DNA of 31,171 bases from Methanobacteriota archaeon (GTDB taxonomy: Archaea; Thermoplasmatota; Poseidoniia; Poseidoniales; Thalassarchaeaceae), in contig PBWO01000041.1 in NCBI GenBank assembly GCA_002727275.1, forward strand, positions 1 to 31,171, given 5' to 3'. Both the position numbers and the translations under genes were made by a program. Of the stretch, positions 21,311 through 29,491 are shown piece by piece. Each line of letters starts with the position of its first letter. Within the stretch, counting starts at the first letter, position 1. A model generated the notes under the pieces. That model searched no databases. It had not been told where the DNA came from and was given only the letters and a program-made list of their open reading frames with translations.

Positions 21311-23998
21311 TTATTCGTCCTCGGCAATCAGTACTGGTTGCTCTTTGTCAGTACGCGCTCGTAGGTTTGAGTTCACCACCCCTAGAGAACCGACGATAAC
21401 AATCAGTGCCACGAAGATAGCGATCCAGTATAGCGGACCATCCATCCAACTCTCGCTTTCAGGCTCCGGCTCAGGTTCCGGTTCCGGACCATCCTCTTCG
21501 ATATCGATGAATGACCAAGCAGCTCTACAAGTCACCTCTTGAGGGTAACTTCCAGAATCTGTACAGAGATGTCCAGGAATGGCGATTGCATCAGCCACTT
21601 CGAGGTTACAGAATGACCCACCCGACTCTATGCACTCATCAGTTGGCTGCATCACTACTAAGATTGCACCACAAAGTAGAATCTTACTGGAAGGAATCGT
21701 TGGTACGCCTGCATCACTCAACGTAGTTGCATCAGACATGCACTCTTCGAGGTGAATCCCCTCTTCGATTGTGGTCGGGTGAGGTATAGTACCGCCTCGC
21801 GGACCATATGTATCCCAAAGCACGGGCAACTCAGGCTCCGGTTCCGGCCCAGGCTCACTACAGACCATTGTTCCACTACAGTCGAAGTCGTCGCAGTCGA
21901 TGTATGGATCTCCATCATTATCTACTCCATCACTGCATAATGCATCAGTATCCTCGGAACCGTCGTTTCCGGGGTCGGTAATAATCGGGCCAGCCCCAGC
22001 TACAGCACCATTGACTCGATGTCCATCTTCGTTCAGCTCGACATCGTAGTAGTCTCCCCAAAGATCGATAGTACGATCCTTCTGGAAGGTTAGAGAGCGG
22101 TTCAGTACATCGAAATAACGGTCATCACCGAGGGTAAATAAGTACTCCAGAGGTACCTGGGCCCCTTGGTTGCAGGATTGCAACTCAGCGAGCAGTTCAT
22201 CTACTGTCTGCTGAGCTTCTGGAACTCCGTCATAGGTGATATCTGTAGCCTTGGTGAAACCATCTCCCTCGATAATCTGAATCTCATCATCCATCGCCTG
22301 CATGATGTCTACATCACCAAAAACGGCTAATCCGCCGACTACCACTAGTCTGACGTCAGGATCGATAGCTTCGACGACGTTTCTGTAAGGGTCGGTGTGG
22401 AACGAATCGAGGACGACAAGGTCCGCTGCTAGACCTGCTTGGATGCGACCAGTCTGATCATCCCAGCCGATCGCATCGACTATGTTTGTGGTAATGGCCT
22501 GAACCAATTCATAATCGGTGAAGATGTCGCCCAGAACATTCTCATCCCACCAATCAGCCGTTTTCAGTTCGTGCATCGAACTCTTGGAACCGGATGGAGC
22601 CCAGTCGGGACCAATCATGATGTTCACACCCTCGGCCTTAGCCGAGGCGATGTCGGTTGTATCTCCATACAGTATTAGATTAGAGGTCGGAGACCACGCC
22701 AGACTACCTCCTACATTTCCGAGTGCATCGAATTCTACCTGAGTTAGGCCAGTTCCGTGGATTATCACAACCTCTCCAACAAGAAGGTCGTTCTCCACCA
22801 AGATATCGAATTCAGCCCTACTGGACTCGTCCACACCCTCAGCTAGATGCAGGAACCAGGCATCCAACTCTCCCGAGGAATTTCCGTCCTTGATATGGGA
22901 GCCGGTGTAATCAGATTCTAATTCAGTGACTTTGGTGTGAATGTAATCTCTGCCGAAGTTGTAGAGTTCGATATTGCGTGCGAGCATAGTCTCGAAGGTA
23001 TCGGTATTGGATGTAGAACTACCTTGCAGTGCTGTATTGCCACCAGCAACTGCTCTCAACTCTGCGAATCGCATGGCAGAAGAATCGGTTAGAGAGCATC
23101 CTACATCTTTGGCATCTCTGTATGAGTCCTCGGCCTGCCACTGATAGCGATTATCCCATCCATCGGTGCCGTGGTCCCATAGTGGTATGATATTGTACTT
23201 GGCGGGATTGTGTGGATCGATGAATCCAGGGTAGATGGTGCCACTTGTCGGTATCGACATGACTCCTTGAGCAGCAGAGGGGGCGGAATCAGTTGCGCTC
23301 CAAACTGCCTCAATCATCCCGTCTACGACCAGAATTCTACCGTCATTGATTATCGATTGCTCGGATTCCATGGTGACTACGCGCCCCTCGAGGATGTACT
23401 CTCCTCGATGTATGTGGTCTTGTGGAGGATAGCAGTTGCCCTGCAGGTGATTGGAGCCACTCCATTCCTGATCATTGGCCCCGCCCGGAGTCGGACTGCC
23501 ATCTGACAGCTTCACCCAGTTGCCGCCTGAGTCGTACCCATACGGGACATCCCAGTCGGAATCTTCGCCTTCGTAACTGACCGAGTCCATCTCCATACCA
23601 GTGCCATCGAGCAGACGAATTGTATCTCCGTCCCAGTAGTCGAACTCTATCCCGGTCCATGAGCGGTAGAAGGCGATGTAGGCACCCGGATCAAGCACCG
23701 TATTCCATCCAATGCTACAAGCAGGAGAGCCTCCATCGGCGATATCGTCCAACCACCAGCCGCCGATGTCGATGGCCTCCGAAGTTGGATTGTGCAACTC
23801 GACGTATTGGTCGCTGTAAGTCCCCATTGAGCCATCGCCATTCCAGTCGGTCCCTCCGTAATTCTCGTTATTTGGAGAAACCAGTATCTCATTGATGTAG
23901 ATGGAATCAGTCGCAGCAGCCTGACCTGATACGGTCATCATCGGACTCAGGCTGGTAATCAGCATCAGTAGGATTGCGGCAAGTGCGACGCGGCGCAT
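21311..23998 (-). CDS. Surface protein: lamin-tail domain fused to amidohydrolase
   Basis: An 895-residue exported protein. A signal peptide (1-26) is followed by a lamin-tail-type domain (about 30-180: INEILVSP, YVELHNPTSEAIDIGGWWL, PGAYIAFY). Then comes an amidohydrolase domain (about 200-560: GRVVTMESEQSIINDGRILVVDGMI, PGFID, HLAEG His384, IHGTG His414, SPTSNLILYG, GPDWAPSG Asp465, AGLAADLVVLD). The metal motif that should read HxH is DPHNPAKYN (His263, Pro265), so one His is lost. A Cys-rich part with DGVDNDGDPYIDCDD (about 690-704) and Pro-Glu repeats leads to a C-terminal membrane helix (854-875). The activity cannot be stated with certainty and may be altered. Confidence 0.85.
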   Translation of the reverse strand: MRRVALAAILLMLITSLSPMMTVSGQAAATDSIYINEILVSPNNENYGGTDWNGDGSMGTYSDQYVELHNPTSEAIDIGGWWLDDIADGGSPACSIGWNTVLDPGAYIAFYRSWTGIEFDYWDGDTIRLLDGTGMEMDSVSYEGEDSDWDVPYGYDSGGNWVKLSDGSPTPGGANDQEWSGSNHLQGNCYPPQDHIHRGEYILEGRVVTMESEQSIINDGRILVVDGMIEAVWSATDSAPSAAQGVMSIPTSGTIYPGFIDPHNPAKYNIIPLWDHGTDGWDNRYQWQAEDSYRDAKDVGCSLTDSSAMRFAELRAVAGGNTALQGSSTSNTDTFETMLARNIELYNFGRDYIHTKVTELESDYTGSHIKDGNSSGELDAWFLHLAEGVDESSRAEFDILVENDLLVGEVVIIHGTGLTQVEFDALGNVGGSLAWSPTSNLILYGDTTDIASAKAEGVNIMIGPDWAPSGSKSSMHELKTADWWDENVLGDIFTDYELVQAITTNIVDAIGWDDQTGRIQAGLAADLVVLDSFHTDPYRNVVEAIDPDVRLVVVGGLAVFGDVDIMQAMDDEIQIIEGDGFTKATDITYDGVPEAQQTVDELLAELQSCNQGAQVPLEYLFTLGDDRYFDVLNRSLTFQKDRTIDLWGDYYDVELNEDGHRVNGAVAGAGPIITDPGNDGSEDTDALCSDGVDNDGDPYIDCDDFDCSGTMVCSEPGPEPEPELPVLWDTYGPRGGTIPHPTTIEEGIHLEECMSDATTLSDAGVPTIPSSKILLCGAILVVMQPTDECIESGGSFCNLEVADAIAIPGHLCTDSGSYPQEVTCRAAWSFIDIEEDGPEPEPEPEPESESWMDGPLYWIAIFVALIVIVGSLGVVNSNLRARTDKEQPVLIAEDE

Positions 23999-24021
23999 GG
24001 CCTAGTAACGCACCGCTTCAG

Positions 24022-24028
24022 GCTTTGA
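24022..24028 (-). promoter_or_regulatory. TATA-like box of the lamin-tail/amidohydrolase gene
   Basis: Minus-strand TTCAAAG is centred 27 nt before ATG 23998, as expected for a leaderless archaeal message. There is no Shine-Dalgarno in front of the ATG. Confidence 0.45.
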
Positions 24029-24035
24029 ACCTCAC

Positions 24036-24054
24036 CGCCCTGCGATGCAGGGCG
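24036..24054. promoter_or_regulatory. Palindrome between two divergent surface-protein genes (8-3-8)
   Basis: CGCCCTGC, GAT, GCAGGGCG is a perfect dyad with 8-bp arms, located between the outward-facing TATA-like boxes of the amidohydrolase gene (24022-24028) and the lipoprotein gene (24071-24078). The position and geometry suggest an operator shared by the two promoters. Confidence 0.5.
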
Positions 24055-24070
24055 CAGCGTGTGCGAAGTG

Positions 24071-24078
24071 CGAAATAC
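24071..24078 (+). promoter_or_regulatory. TATA-like box of the Asp-box lipoprotein gene
   Basis: CGAAATAC lies about 24 nt before ATG 24099. The spacing is right for a leaderless start at that ATG and argues against the upstream start at 24045. Confidence 0.4.
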
Positions 24079-24098
24079 AGCCATATCCCGGGCTAGTC

Positions 24099-25535
24099 AT
24101 GGTCGGACAGCGCAGGTCTCGAACTGTTCTAGCCGTGATGATGGTCACCAGCATGACGCTGGCTGGCTGCTTCGGGGGTGGCGAGACTGAGTCGGAGAGC
24201 ACCACTCCATGGGATGCCGGCTACCACTACATCGACATCCCATCATCATACGAGGATCCTCGAAATTTCACCGTCGGCGACCCATTTTCGAATGAGACTT
24301 GGGGCAATGCATCTTGGACAGTGTACGGTAATGAACACGGCGGCAATTGTTGCGAGCACTACTTAGCTGCCACCAAGGAGGGCTGGATTCTCAACTTTGG
24401 TGGCGAGTATCCAACATGGAGTGAAGACAGAGGCCACACTTGGCAGGAGTGGCGTCCGACGATTCTCTCTCAATTTGGTTGCCTGTTACCCAAACCTACC
24501 GTCCCCGGACAAGAAGGCCTAGGTGAAGGCAGTATTGTTCAAGCAACTAACGGAGATCTCATTGCCATGGGTTGGTTTCCATATCCGAGCAGCAGCGGCG
24601 CGGATCAGTTTTACTCATTCTTCTACGATGCAGAAGACGAAGAGTGGAACTGGTGTTTCAACAGGCCACCTGAGGCATTCTACGACAGATCATGGCAAGT
24701 GGAAGTGGTTGGGCCCATCAACAGCATCTACGGAAGCGGACCTTGGGCGAGTCTAGTAATCAGCAACTTCTGGCATCAAGTTGCAAATCGTGGTGGACAG
24801 ATTAGCACTGACGGACTGAACTATCAGAACTTCGAATTCCCTGACAGAGATGCTAATCTCGATGTGATGGAAATAGATCTCGCTTTTGACACTCTAGGAG
24901 TGGAGTGGGACTACACCAAGCCGCACAAGGAGATGCGAGCCTTCCCGGTCCCTTCGGGCGGTTTGTACTTCCCAGACTACTTCGACAACGGTGTCGATGC
25001 ATATCTAGACACCTCACTAAGTTGGTGGGCTGCGACTGGCTCAAATGGAAGCGATATGCCCTCGCAATACTGCGCATTTGACTCATCAGGAGCACTGCAC
25101 TGCGTAACAGCAGGAGGCACCATTCTGCAACACATGCTTTCGTGGGATGGAGGTATTTCCTGGACCAATCAAACATACAACCTCTCAGGCGTGGCAACTG
25201 AGTTAGAGGAGTGGGAGTTCCATGCCAATGGTGAGCACGACCTATTCGTACTCAATGTCCGCTACCAGAGTGCAGCGGGGCCAGATGTCGACGTAGCTTG
25301 GCACGTTAGAGAGTACTCGCAGAGCCTTGAACCCGACATGAAGACCTATCTGGGCCTGGGTGACTTAGACTCTACATCAGGGGCTGGCAATGACATCAGG
25401 TTCGACTTCGCGAGTATGGGTATTCTTCCAGATGGAGGGGCCTTCATTGCCTATCACGATTCGTCCGATCCGGATCCTCTGTTCGGAGTTGAACTACTAT
25501 TGCCAGTCGCTTACGGCCCTAGCGTACAGATGTGA
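24099..25535 (+). CDS. Lipoprotein with Asp-box (BNR/sialidase-like) repeats
   Basis: A 478-residue exported lipoprotein. The signal peptide ends in a lipobox (LAGC, Cys24), followed by a Gly/Glu/Ser linker. The mature part has at least two Asp-box motifs (SEDRGHTW at 108-115 and SWDGGISW near 347), the turns that mark sialidase-type beta-propellers. Trp/Tyr-rich strands lie between them. No complete sialidase arginine triad could be assigned by eye, so enzymatic activity is uncertain; many such propellers only bind glycans or proteins. It is transcribed divergently from the lamin-tail/amidohydrolase protein, and both products would be outside the cell. Confidence 0.75.
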   Translation: MVGQRRSRTVLAVMMVTSMTLAGCFGGGETESESTTPWDAGYHYIDIPSSYEDPRNFTVGDPFSNETWGNASWTVYGNEHGGNCCEHYLAATKEGWILNFGGEYPTWSEDRGHTWQEWRPTILSQFGCLLPKPTVPGQEGLGEGSIVQATNGDLIAMGWFPYPSSSGADQFYSFFYDAEDEEWNWCFNRPPEAFYDRSWQVEVVGPINSIYGSGPWASLVISNFWHQVANRGGQISTDGLNYQNFEFPDRDANLDVMEIDLAFDTLGVEWDYTKPHKEMRAFPVPSGGLYFPDYFDNGVDAYLDTSLSWWAATGSNGSDMPSQYCAFDSSGALHCVTAGGTILQHMLSWDGGISWTNQTYNLSGVATELEEWEFHANGEHDLFVLNVRYQSAAGPDVDVAWHVREYSQSLEPDMKTYLGLGDLDSTSGAGNDIRFDFASMGILPDGGAFIAYHDSSDPDPLFGVELLLPVAYGPSVQM

Positions 25536-25543
25536 AAACCCAT

Positions 25544-28500
25544 CTATCCGACAGTGAACATGACCTTGGTACCATCAACCTCGAACGAGTCTGCCTCAGA
25601 TGGAGCGTTGCCTTCGTTCAGAGAAGCAGAAGTTGCTCTGGTCTCATTCTGCACGTGAACCCAATCTTCGTCTGCCAGTACTGCCCCATCTATCCAGACT
25701 GAAAGCGCGATACCCTCCTCGACTTCCAGATCTAGGTCCTTGCGCTTCGACTGAATTCTTCGTATAACGTCTCTAGCCAGTCCCCGTGACATCAATTCCT
25801 CATTCAATTCCATGTCTAGAACCAGAGAGACATCTTCGAATTCATCTCTTGACAGAGTTGCTGCTGCATAACCGTCCTTCTCTGTGCGGCGCACCTCAAT
25901 ATCATCCATTGTGATGGAGTATCCAGCGATAGCAGCTATTCCTGCCTCTATCTCCAACAGTAATGAATCCGGGTCTGCCGTATCCAACTTGGCCAGCACG
26001 GCCGGCAAATCGGACCTACACTTTGCACCCAGAGATTTCCTATTAGGCTCCAATACGATCCTCTGGAAAATGTCTAGATCCTCTTCGGTGAGCAGCTCCT
26101 CTACATTCAACTCCTCGGCTAGGATATCATGGAAATCAGACAAGTCTGGTCCACCCACAATCCAACCATAGCGGCATGGCAATCGCTGTCTGCGGTTATT
26201 CTCGACGCGGACCCTGCGACCCGACTCAGCTAGTGTCCTGACCAGCTCCATCTGCTGTTCGAGCGGATAATTTCTGGGTGGTAGGGATGCTTCGACAATC
26301 TCTGATCCAACAGGCCAATCTGCTAGGTGAACCGAGCTTCCTGCCAGAGCCCGATGAATCACATCAGGCATGAATGGAGAAACCGGGGCCATCAGCCTAC
26401 AGACTAACAATAGAACCTCGTGGAGAGTATGCTGGCAAGCACGCTTGTCATCACTGTCAGACTCACTCCACAGTCTACGCCTTGACCTGCGAACATACCA
26501 GTTCGAAAGGTCGTTTACTACGAATTCCTCGAGTTCTCTTCCTGCCTTATGGAAGTCCCAGTCCTCGAAGTGCTGATGGTAAGCCTCTGCCATGGAGCTA
26601 GCCTTGGACAGAATCCACCGGTCCAGAGGGCCCCTATTCGATACGGCTACGAAACCAGACTCATCATCGGGGTCAAATCGATCCATCGCAGCGTAATCGG
26701 CGTGGAATCTGTAAACATTCCAAAGCGTCAGGAACATCTTGGCGTATGACTCTCTGACTCCATTTGGGTCGAAGTTGGTTGGCGACCAGGGAGCGCTTTG
26801 TGTAGTCATATACCAACGAATTGAATCCGAACCCTCCTTGTTGAAATGGTCCCAAGGATCGACGACGTTCCCCTTCGACTTACTCATCTTCTTGCCGTTC
26901 TTGTCTAGGATGTGGCCAAGTGACAGGCAGCGCCTGTAGCATATACTGTCAAACACAGCGGTGGAGACTGCCATCAGAGAATAGAACCAGCCTCTGGTTT
27001 GGTCCACCGCCTCACAGATGTAGTCAACTGGGAATGCACCGTTGAATCCATCCTCGTTCTCGAAAGGATAGTGCCATTGGGCGAATGTAGCGCAGCCCGA
27101 ATCAAACCAACAGTCCAGAACATAAGGTTCCCTGGCCATTGTTCCTGAGCACCCATCCGAGGGGCAATGCAGCCTGACATCGTCCACATAAGGGCGGTGA
27201 AGCTCTGGTGGATTGGGCGAATCTGCAGTCTTCATTGAGTCCATTTCTTCGATGCTTCCGATACAGTGCTCTTGCCCACAATCCTCGCATATCCAGACTG
27301 GGATAGGGGTGCCCCAATAGCGCTCTCTACTAATTGCCCAATCCTTGATGTTGGAAAGCCATTCTCCCATTCTCTTTGTCCCGGTCCACTCGGGGGCCCA
27401 CTCAACTTCGGAGTTGTATTGGATAATCTCGCCCCTGACTTCTGTCATGCGAACAAACCAACTGTCCATTGCGTAGTACAGTAGGGGATGATCTGTCCTC
27501 CAGCAGTGAGGGTAGTCGTGGGTGTATTCATGCTCGCGATAGAGAAGCCCTTGCTCTGAGAGAATATCGATTATTTCTGAGTCGCAGTCCTTGACGTATC
27601 TGCCATCTAGCAGGTTATGGGTGCCAGCTATGAATCGCCCACCCATATCGACAGTGTGCTGTGCCGGCAGGCCAACCTGCATGCCGAGGTTGTAATCTTC
27701 CTCTCCGTACATCACGGCGGTGTGTACAACTCCAGTACCGTCTGTCGTCGTAACGAAGTCAGCGGCTACAACCGTCCAAGCGGTTTCCGAACCGCTGCCA
27801 TCAATAGCTCCGGAGAATAGAGGCTGGTACGACTTGCCAACCAAGTCCGAGCCCGGGAATTCGTCAACAATCTCGACTTGATGGCGCAGAACATCGCCTA
27901 GTAGATCCTTAGCGAGAATCAACTCTTCTCCGACCTCTGCACCGCCTCGTCCTTCCCATGAGCCAGATGGCGGCTCAGTGATACGGATTCGACAGTAGGT
28001 AACATCGGGTCCGACAGCCAGTCCGACGTTACCGGGGAGAGTCCAAGGTGTGGTCGTCCAGGCTAGAACTGAGACATTATCTTCAACGAGCCGGAATTTG
28101 ATGTATACAGCAGGCTCAGACACTTCCTTGTAACCCAGTGAAACCTCGTGGCTAGAATAACTGGTTCCAGTCTGAGGGCAGTATGGTAAAACCTTGTGTC
28201 CGCGGAACAACATTCCCTTCTCGAACATCTGTTTGAGAGACCACCAAGCCGACTCGATGTACTCGTCGTGGAGAGTTACGTACGGGTCATCCATGTCTAC
28301 CCAGAAGCCCATTCGCTCTGTCATCTCACGCCAGGCCTGCTCATAGGTCCAGACACTCTCCTTGCACTGCTGGTTGAACGCCTCCATACCGTAGGCTTCG
28401 ATGGCCTCGTTGGACATCAGATCCAATCGCTTCTGGACTTCAATCTCCACCGGAAGTCCGTGAGTGTCCCATCCACCCTTCCTTTCGACTACATGCCCCT

Positions 28501-28729
28501 CCATCGTCTTCCATCGGCAAACCATGTCCTTGAACAGCCGCGATAGTACGTGGTGGATACCTGGCTTACCGTTTGCAGTCGGAGGGCCTTCTAGGAACGT
28601 AAAGGGACTAGATGCAACACGTCGCGACTCGATACTTTGCTGGAAAGTACCCTCCTCTTCCCAAGTCTCCATCAAGGAAGTCTCAACCTCTACTGGGTCG
28701 AGTTCTCCAACTGGTTCAGGTACACCCAT
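25544..28729 (-). CDS. ileS: Isoleucyl-tRNA synthetase
   Basis: A 1061-residue class I synthetase charging tRNA-Ile. The HIGH-equivalent is GPPTANGKPGIHH (48-60), the form found in the longer, archaeal/eukaryal-like IleS type, and KMSKSKGNV lies near residue 612. The large CP1 editing domain lies between them (TTPWTLPGNVGLAVGP, DGTGVVHTA), and an anticodon-binding and C-terminal region ends the protein. The frame continues upstream to a TTG at 28807, but that extension is not family-like and would overlap the opposite promoter. ATG 28729 has a TATA-like box 26-27 nt upstream, so I prefer it. The gene ends 8 nt from the convergent lipoprotein. Confidence 0.95.
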   Translation of the reverse strand: MGVPEPVGELDPVEVETSLMETWEEEGTFQQSIESRRVASSPFTFLEGPPTANGKPGIHHVLSRLFKDMVCRWKTMEGHVVERKGGWDTHGLPVEIEVQKRLDLMSNEAIEAYGMEAFNQQCKESVWTYEQAWREMTERMGFWVDMDDPYVTLHDEYIESAWWSLKQMFEKGMLFRGHKVLPYCPQTGTSYSSHEVSLGYKEVSEPAVYIKFRLVEDNVSVLAWTTTPWTLPGNVGLAVGPDVTYCRIRITEPPSGSWEGRGGAEVGEELILAKDLLGDVLRHQVEIVDEFPGSDLVGKSYQPLFSGAIDGSGSETAWTVVAADFVTTTDGTGVVHTAVMYGEEDYNLGMQVGLPAQHTVDMGGRFIAGTHNLLDGRYVKDCDSEIIDILSEQGLLYREHEYTHDYPHCWRTDHPLLYYAMDSWFVRMTEVRGEIIQYNSEVEWAPEWTGTKRMGEWLSNIKDWAISRERYWGTPIPVWICEDCGQEHCIGSIEEMDSMKTADSPNPPELHRPYVDDVRLHCPSDGCSGTMAREPYVLDCWFDSGCATFAQWHYPFENEDGFNGAFPVDYICEAVDQTRGWFYSLMAVSTAVFDSICYRRCLSLGHILDKNGKKMSKSKGNVVDPWDHFNKEGSDSIRWYMTTQSAPWSPTNFDPNGVRESYAKMFLTLWNVYRFHADYAAMDRFDPDDESGFVAVSNRGPLDRWILSKASSMAEAYHQHFEDWDFHKAGRELEEFVVNDLSNWYVRRSRRRLWSESDSDDKRACQHTLHEVLLLVCRLMAPVSPFMPDVIHRALAGSSVHLADWPVGSEIVEASLPPRNYPLEQQMELVRTLAESGRRVRVENNRRQRLPCRYGWIVGGPDLSDFHDILAEELNVEELLTEEDLDIFQRIVLEPNRKSLGAKCRSDLPAVLAKLDTADPDSLLLEIEAGIAAIAGYSITMDDIEVRRTEKDGYAAATLSRDEFEDVSLVLDMELNEELMSRGLARDVIRRIQSKRKDLDLEVEEGIALSVWIDGAVLADEDWVHVQNETRATSASLNEGNAPSEADSFEVDGTKVMFTVG

Positions 28730-28745
28730 CGAGCCGCCGACCAAA

Positions 28746-28765
28746 GGCACCGTATTGAAGGTGCC
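28746..28765 (-). promoter_or_regulatory. ileS TATA-like box enclosed by an inverted repeat
   Basis: On the minus strand GGCACC, TTCAATAC, GGTGCC forms a perfect 6-bp inverted repeat whose 8-nt centre is the TATA-like element, 26-27 nt before ATG 28729. A protein bound to the arms would compete with TBP at this promoter. Confidence 0.5.
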
Positions 28766-28768
28766 CGC

Positions 28769-28785
28769 TTCGCCCAAAGGGCGAA
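28769..28785. promoter_or_regulatory. Palindrome between ileS and HMA-DUF4396 promoters (7-3-7)
   Basis: TTCGCCC, AAA, GGGCGAA is a perfect 7-bp dyad with a 3-nt spacer. It lies 3 nt from the ileS inverted repeat and 17 nt from the TATA-like box of the divergent HMA gene, so it is well placed to act on either. Confidence 0.45.
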
Positions 28786-28802
28786 TCTCACGTTTAGTAG
28801 GC

Positions 28803-28810
28803 TTCAATAG
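28803..28810 (+). promoter_or_regulatory. TATA-like box of the HMA-DUF4396 gene
   Basis: TTCAATAG is centred 25-26 nt before ATG 28832, leaving no room for a leader. It is almost identical to the TTCAATAC box of the divergent ileS gene. Confidence 0.5.
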
Positions 28811-28831
28811 TGGTTGCGACTACGCTAATCC

Positions 28832-29479
28832 ATGTCAGAGACGGTCACGCTCGATGTAGGCGGAATGACCTGCGATGGATGCGCCGGAAGGGTGCGAAAC
28901 GCACTCGAGGGAGTCACAGGAGTTACCTCTGCTGAAGTATCTCATGAATCAGGTTCAGCAATCGTCTCACACTCGGGAGTCTCTCGCGATTTGATGACAG
29001 GAGCGGTGAGGGCAATTGGTTACACCGTAGATGGTCAAGCCGAGGAGTTCCACTGGGGCGACAGTAGTGTTTGGAGGCAATCTGCTCACAATACAAAATG
29101 GTGCTTAGTTGGATGTTCAATTGGTGATTTTGGCACCATTGCTGCATTCCAATTTATTCCTTATCTTGATGCTCTTGGCTGGTCTACAATGTCGATTATG
29201 CTGCTTGCGATGTTCAATGGAATCATGACCTCTATCGCTCTTGAGACCATCATCCTATCAGCCCAAATGGCATTGAAGGAAGCGTTCAGAGTCGCGATTG
29301 GAATGTCTTTGATTTCGATGATTTCAATGGAAGCGGCGATGAATGTTGTTGATGTTGTTCTGACCGGAGGGGCCAAGCTGACTTTGTGGGTAATCGTGCC
29401 AATGCTAGTAGCCGGATTCTTGACTCCATGGCCATACAATTACTGGCGTCTGAAGAAGTACGGAATGGCCTGTCACTGA
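28832..29479 (+). CDS. HMA metal-binding domain fused to DUF4396 membrane domain
   Basis: A 215-residue two-part protein. Residues 1-70 form a heavy-metal-associated domain with GMTCDGC (Cys14, Cys17), the fold that carries Cu(I) and similar ions in chaperones and P-type pumps. Residues 84-215 are a membrane domain matching DUF4396: WCLVGCSIGDFGTIAAF, later SLISMISMEAAMNVVD, and a PWPYNYWRLKKYG ending, with about four helices. There is no ATPase domain, so this is not a P-type pump. A role in metal sensing, transfer or passive transport is inferred only from the HMA part. It is likely leaderless and followed by nadE 12 nt later. Confidence 0.8.
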   Translation: MSETVTLDVGGMTCDGCAGRVRNALEGVTGVTSAEVSHESGSAIVSHSGVSRDLMTGAVRAIGYTVDGQAEEFHWGDSSVWRQSAHNTKWCLVGCSIGDFGTIAAFQFIPYLDALGWSTMSIMLLAMFNGIMTSIALETIILSAQMALKEAFRVAIGMSLISMISMEAAMNVVDVVLTGGAKLTLWVIVPMLVAGFLTPWPYNYWRLKKYGMACH

Positions 29480-29491
29480 GGAGAGATTGAA

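Noticed and set aside
21450..21500. Short repeat coding for Pro-Glu pairs near the amidohydrolase anchor
   Set aside because: It is an ordinary low-complexity linker in the protein (also at about 21830-21860), not a DNA repeat element or CRISPR.
28730..28807. N-terminal extension of ileS from a TTG at 28807
   Set aside because: The 26 extra residues do not resemble IleS N-termini, the TTG would lie inside the TATA-like box of the divergent gene, and ATG 28729 has its own box at the right distance.
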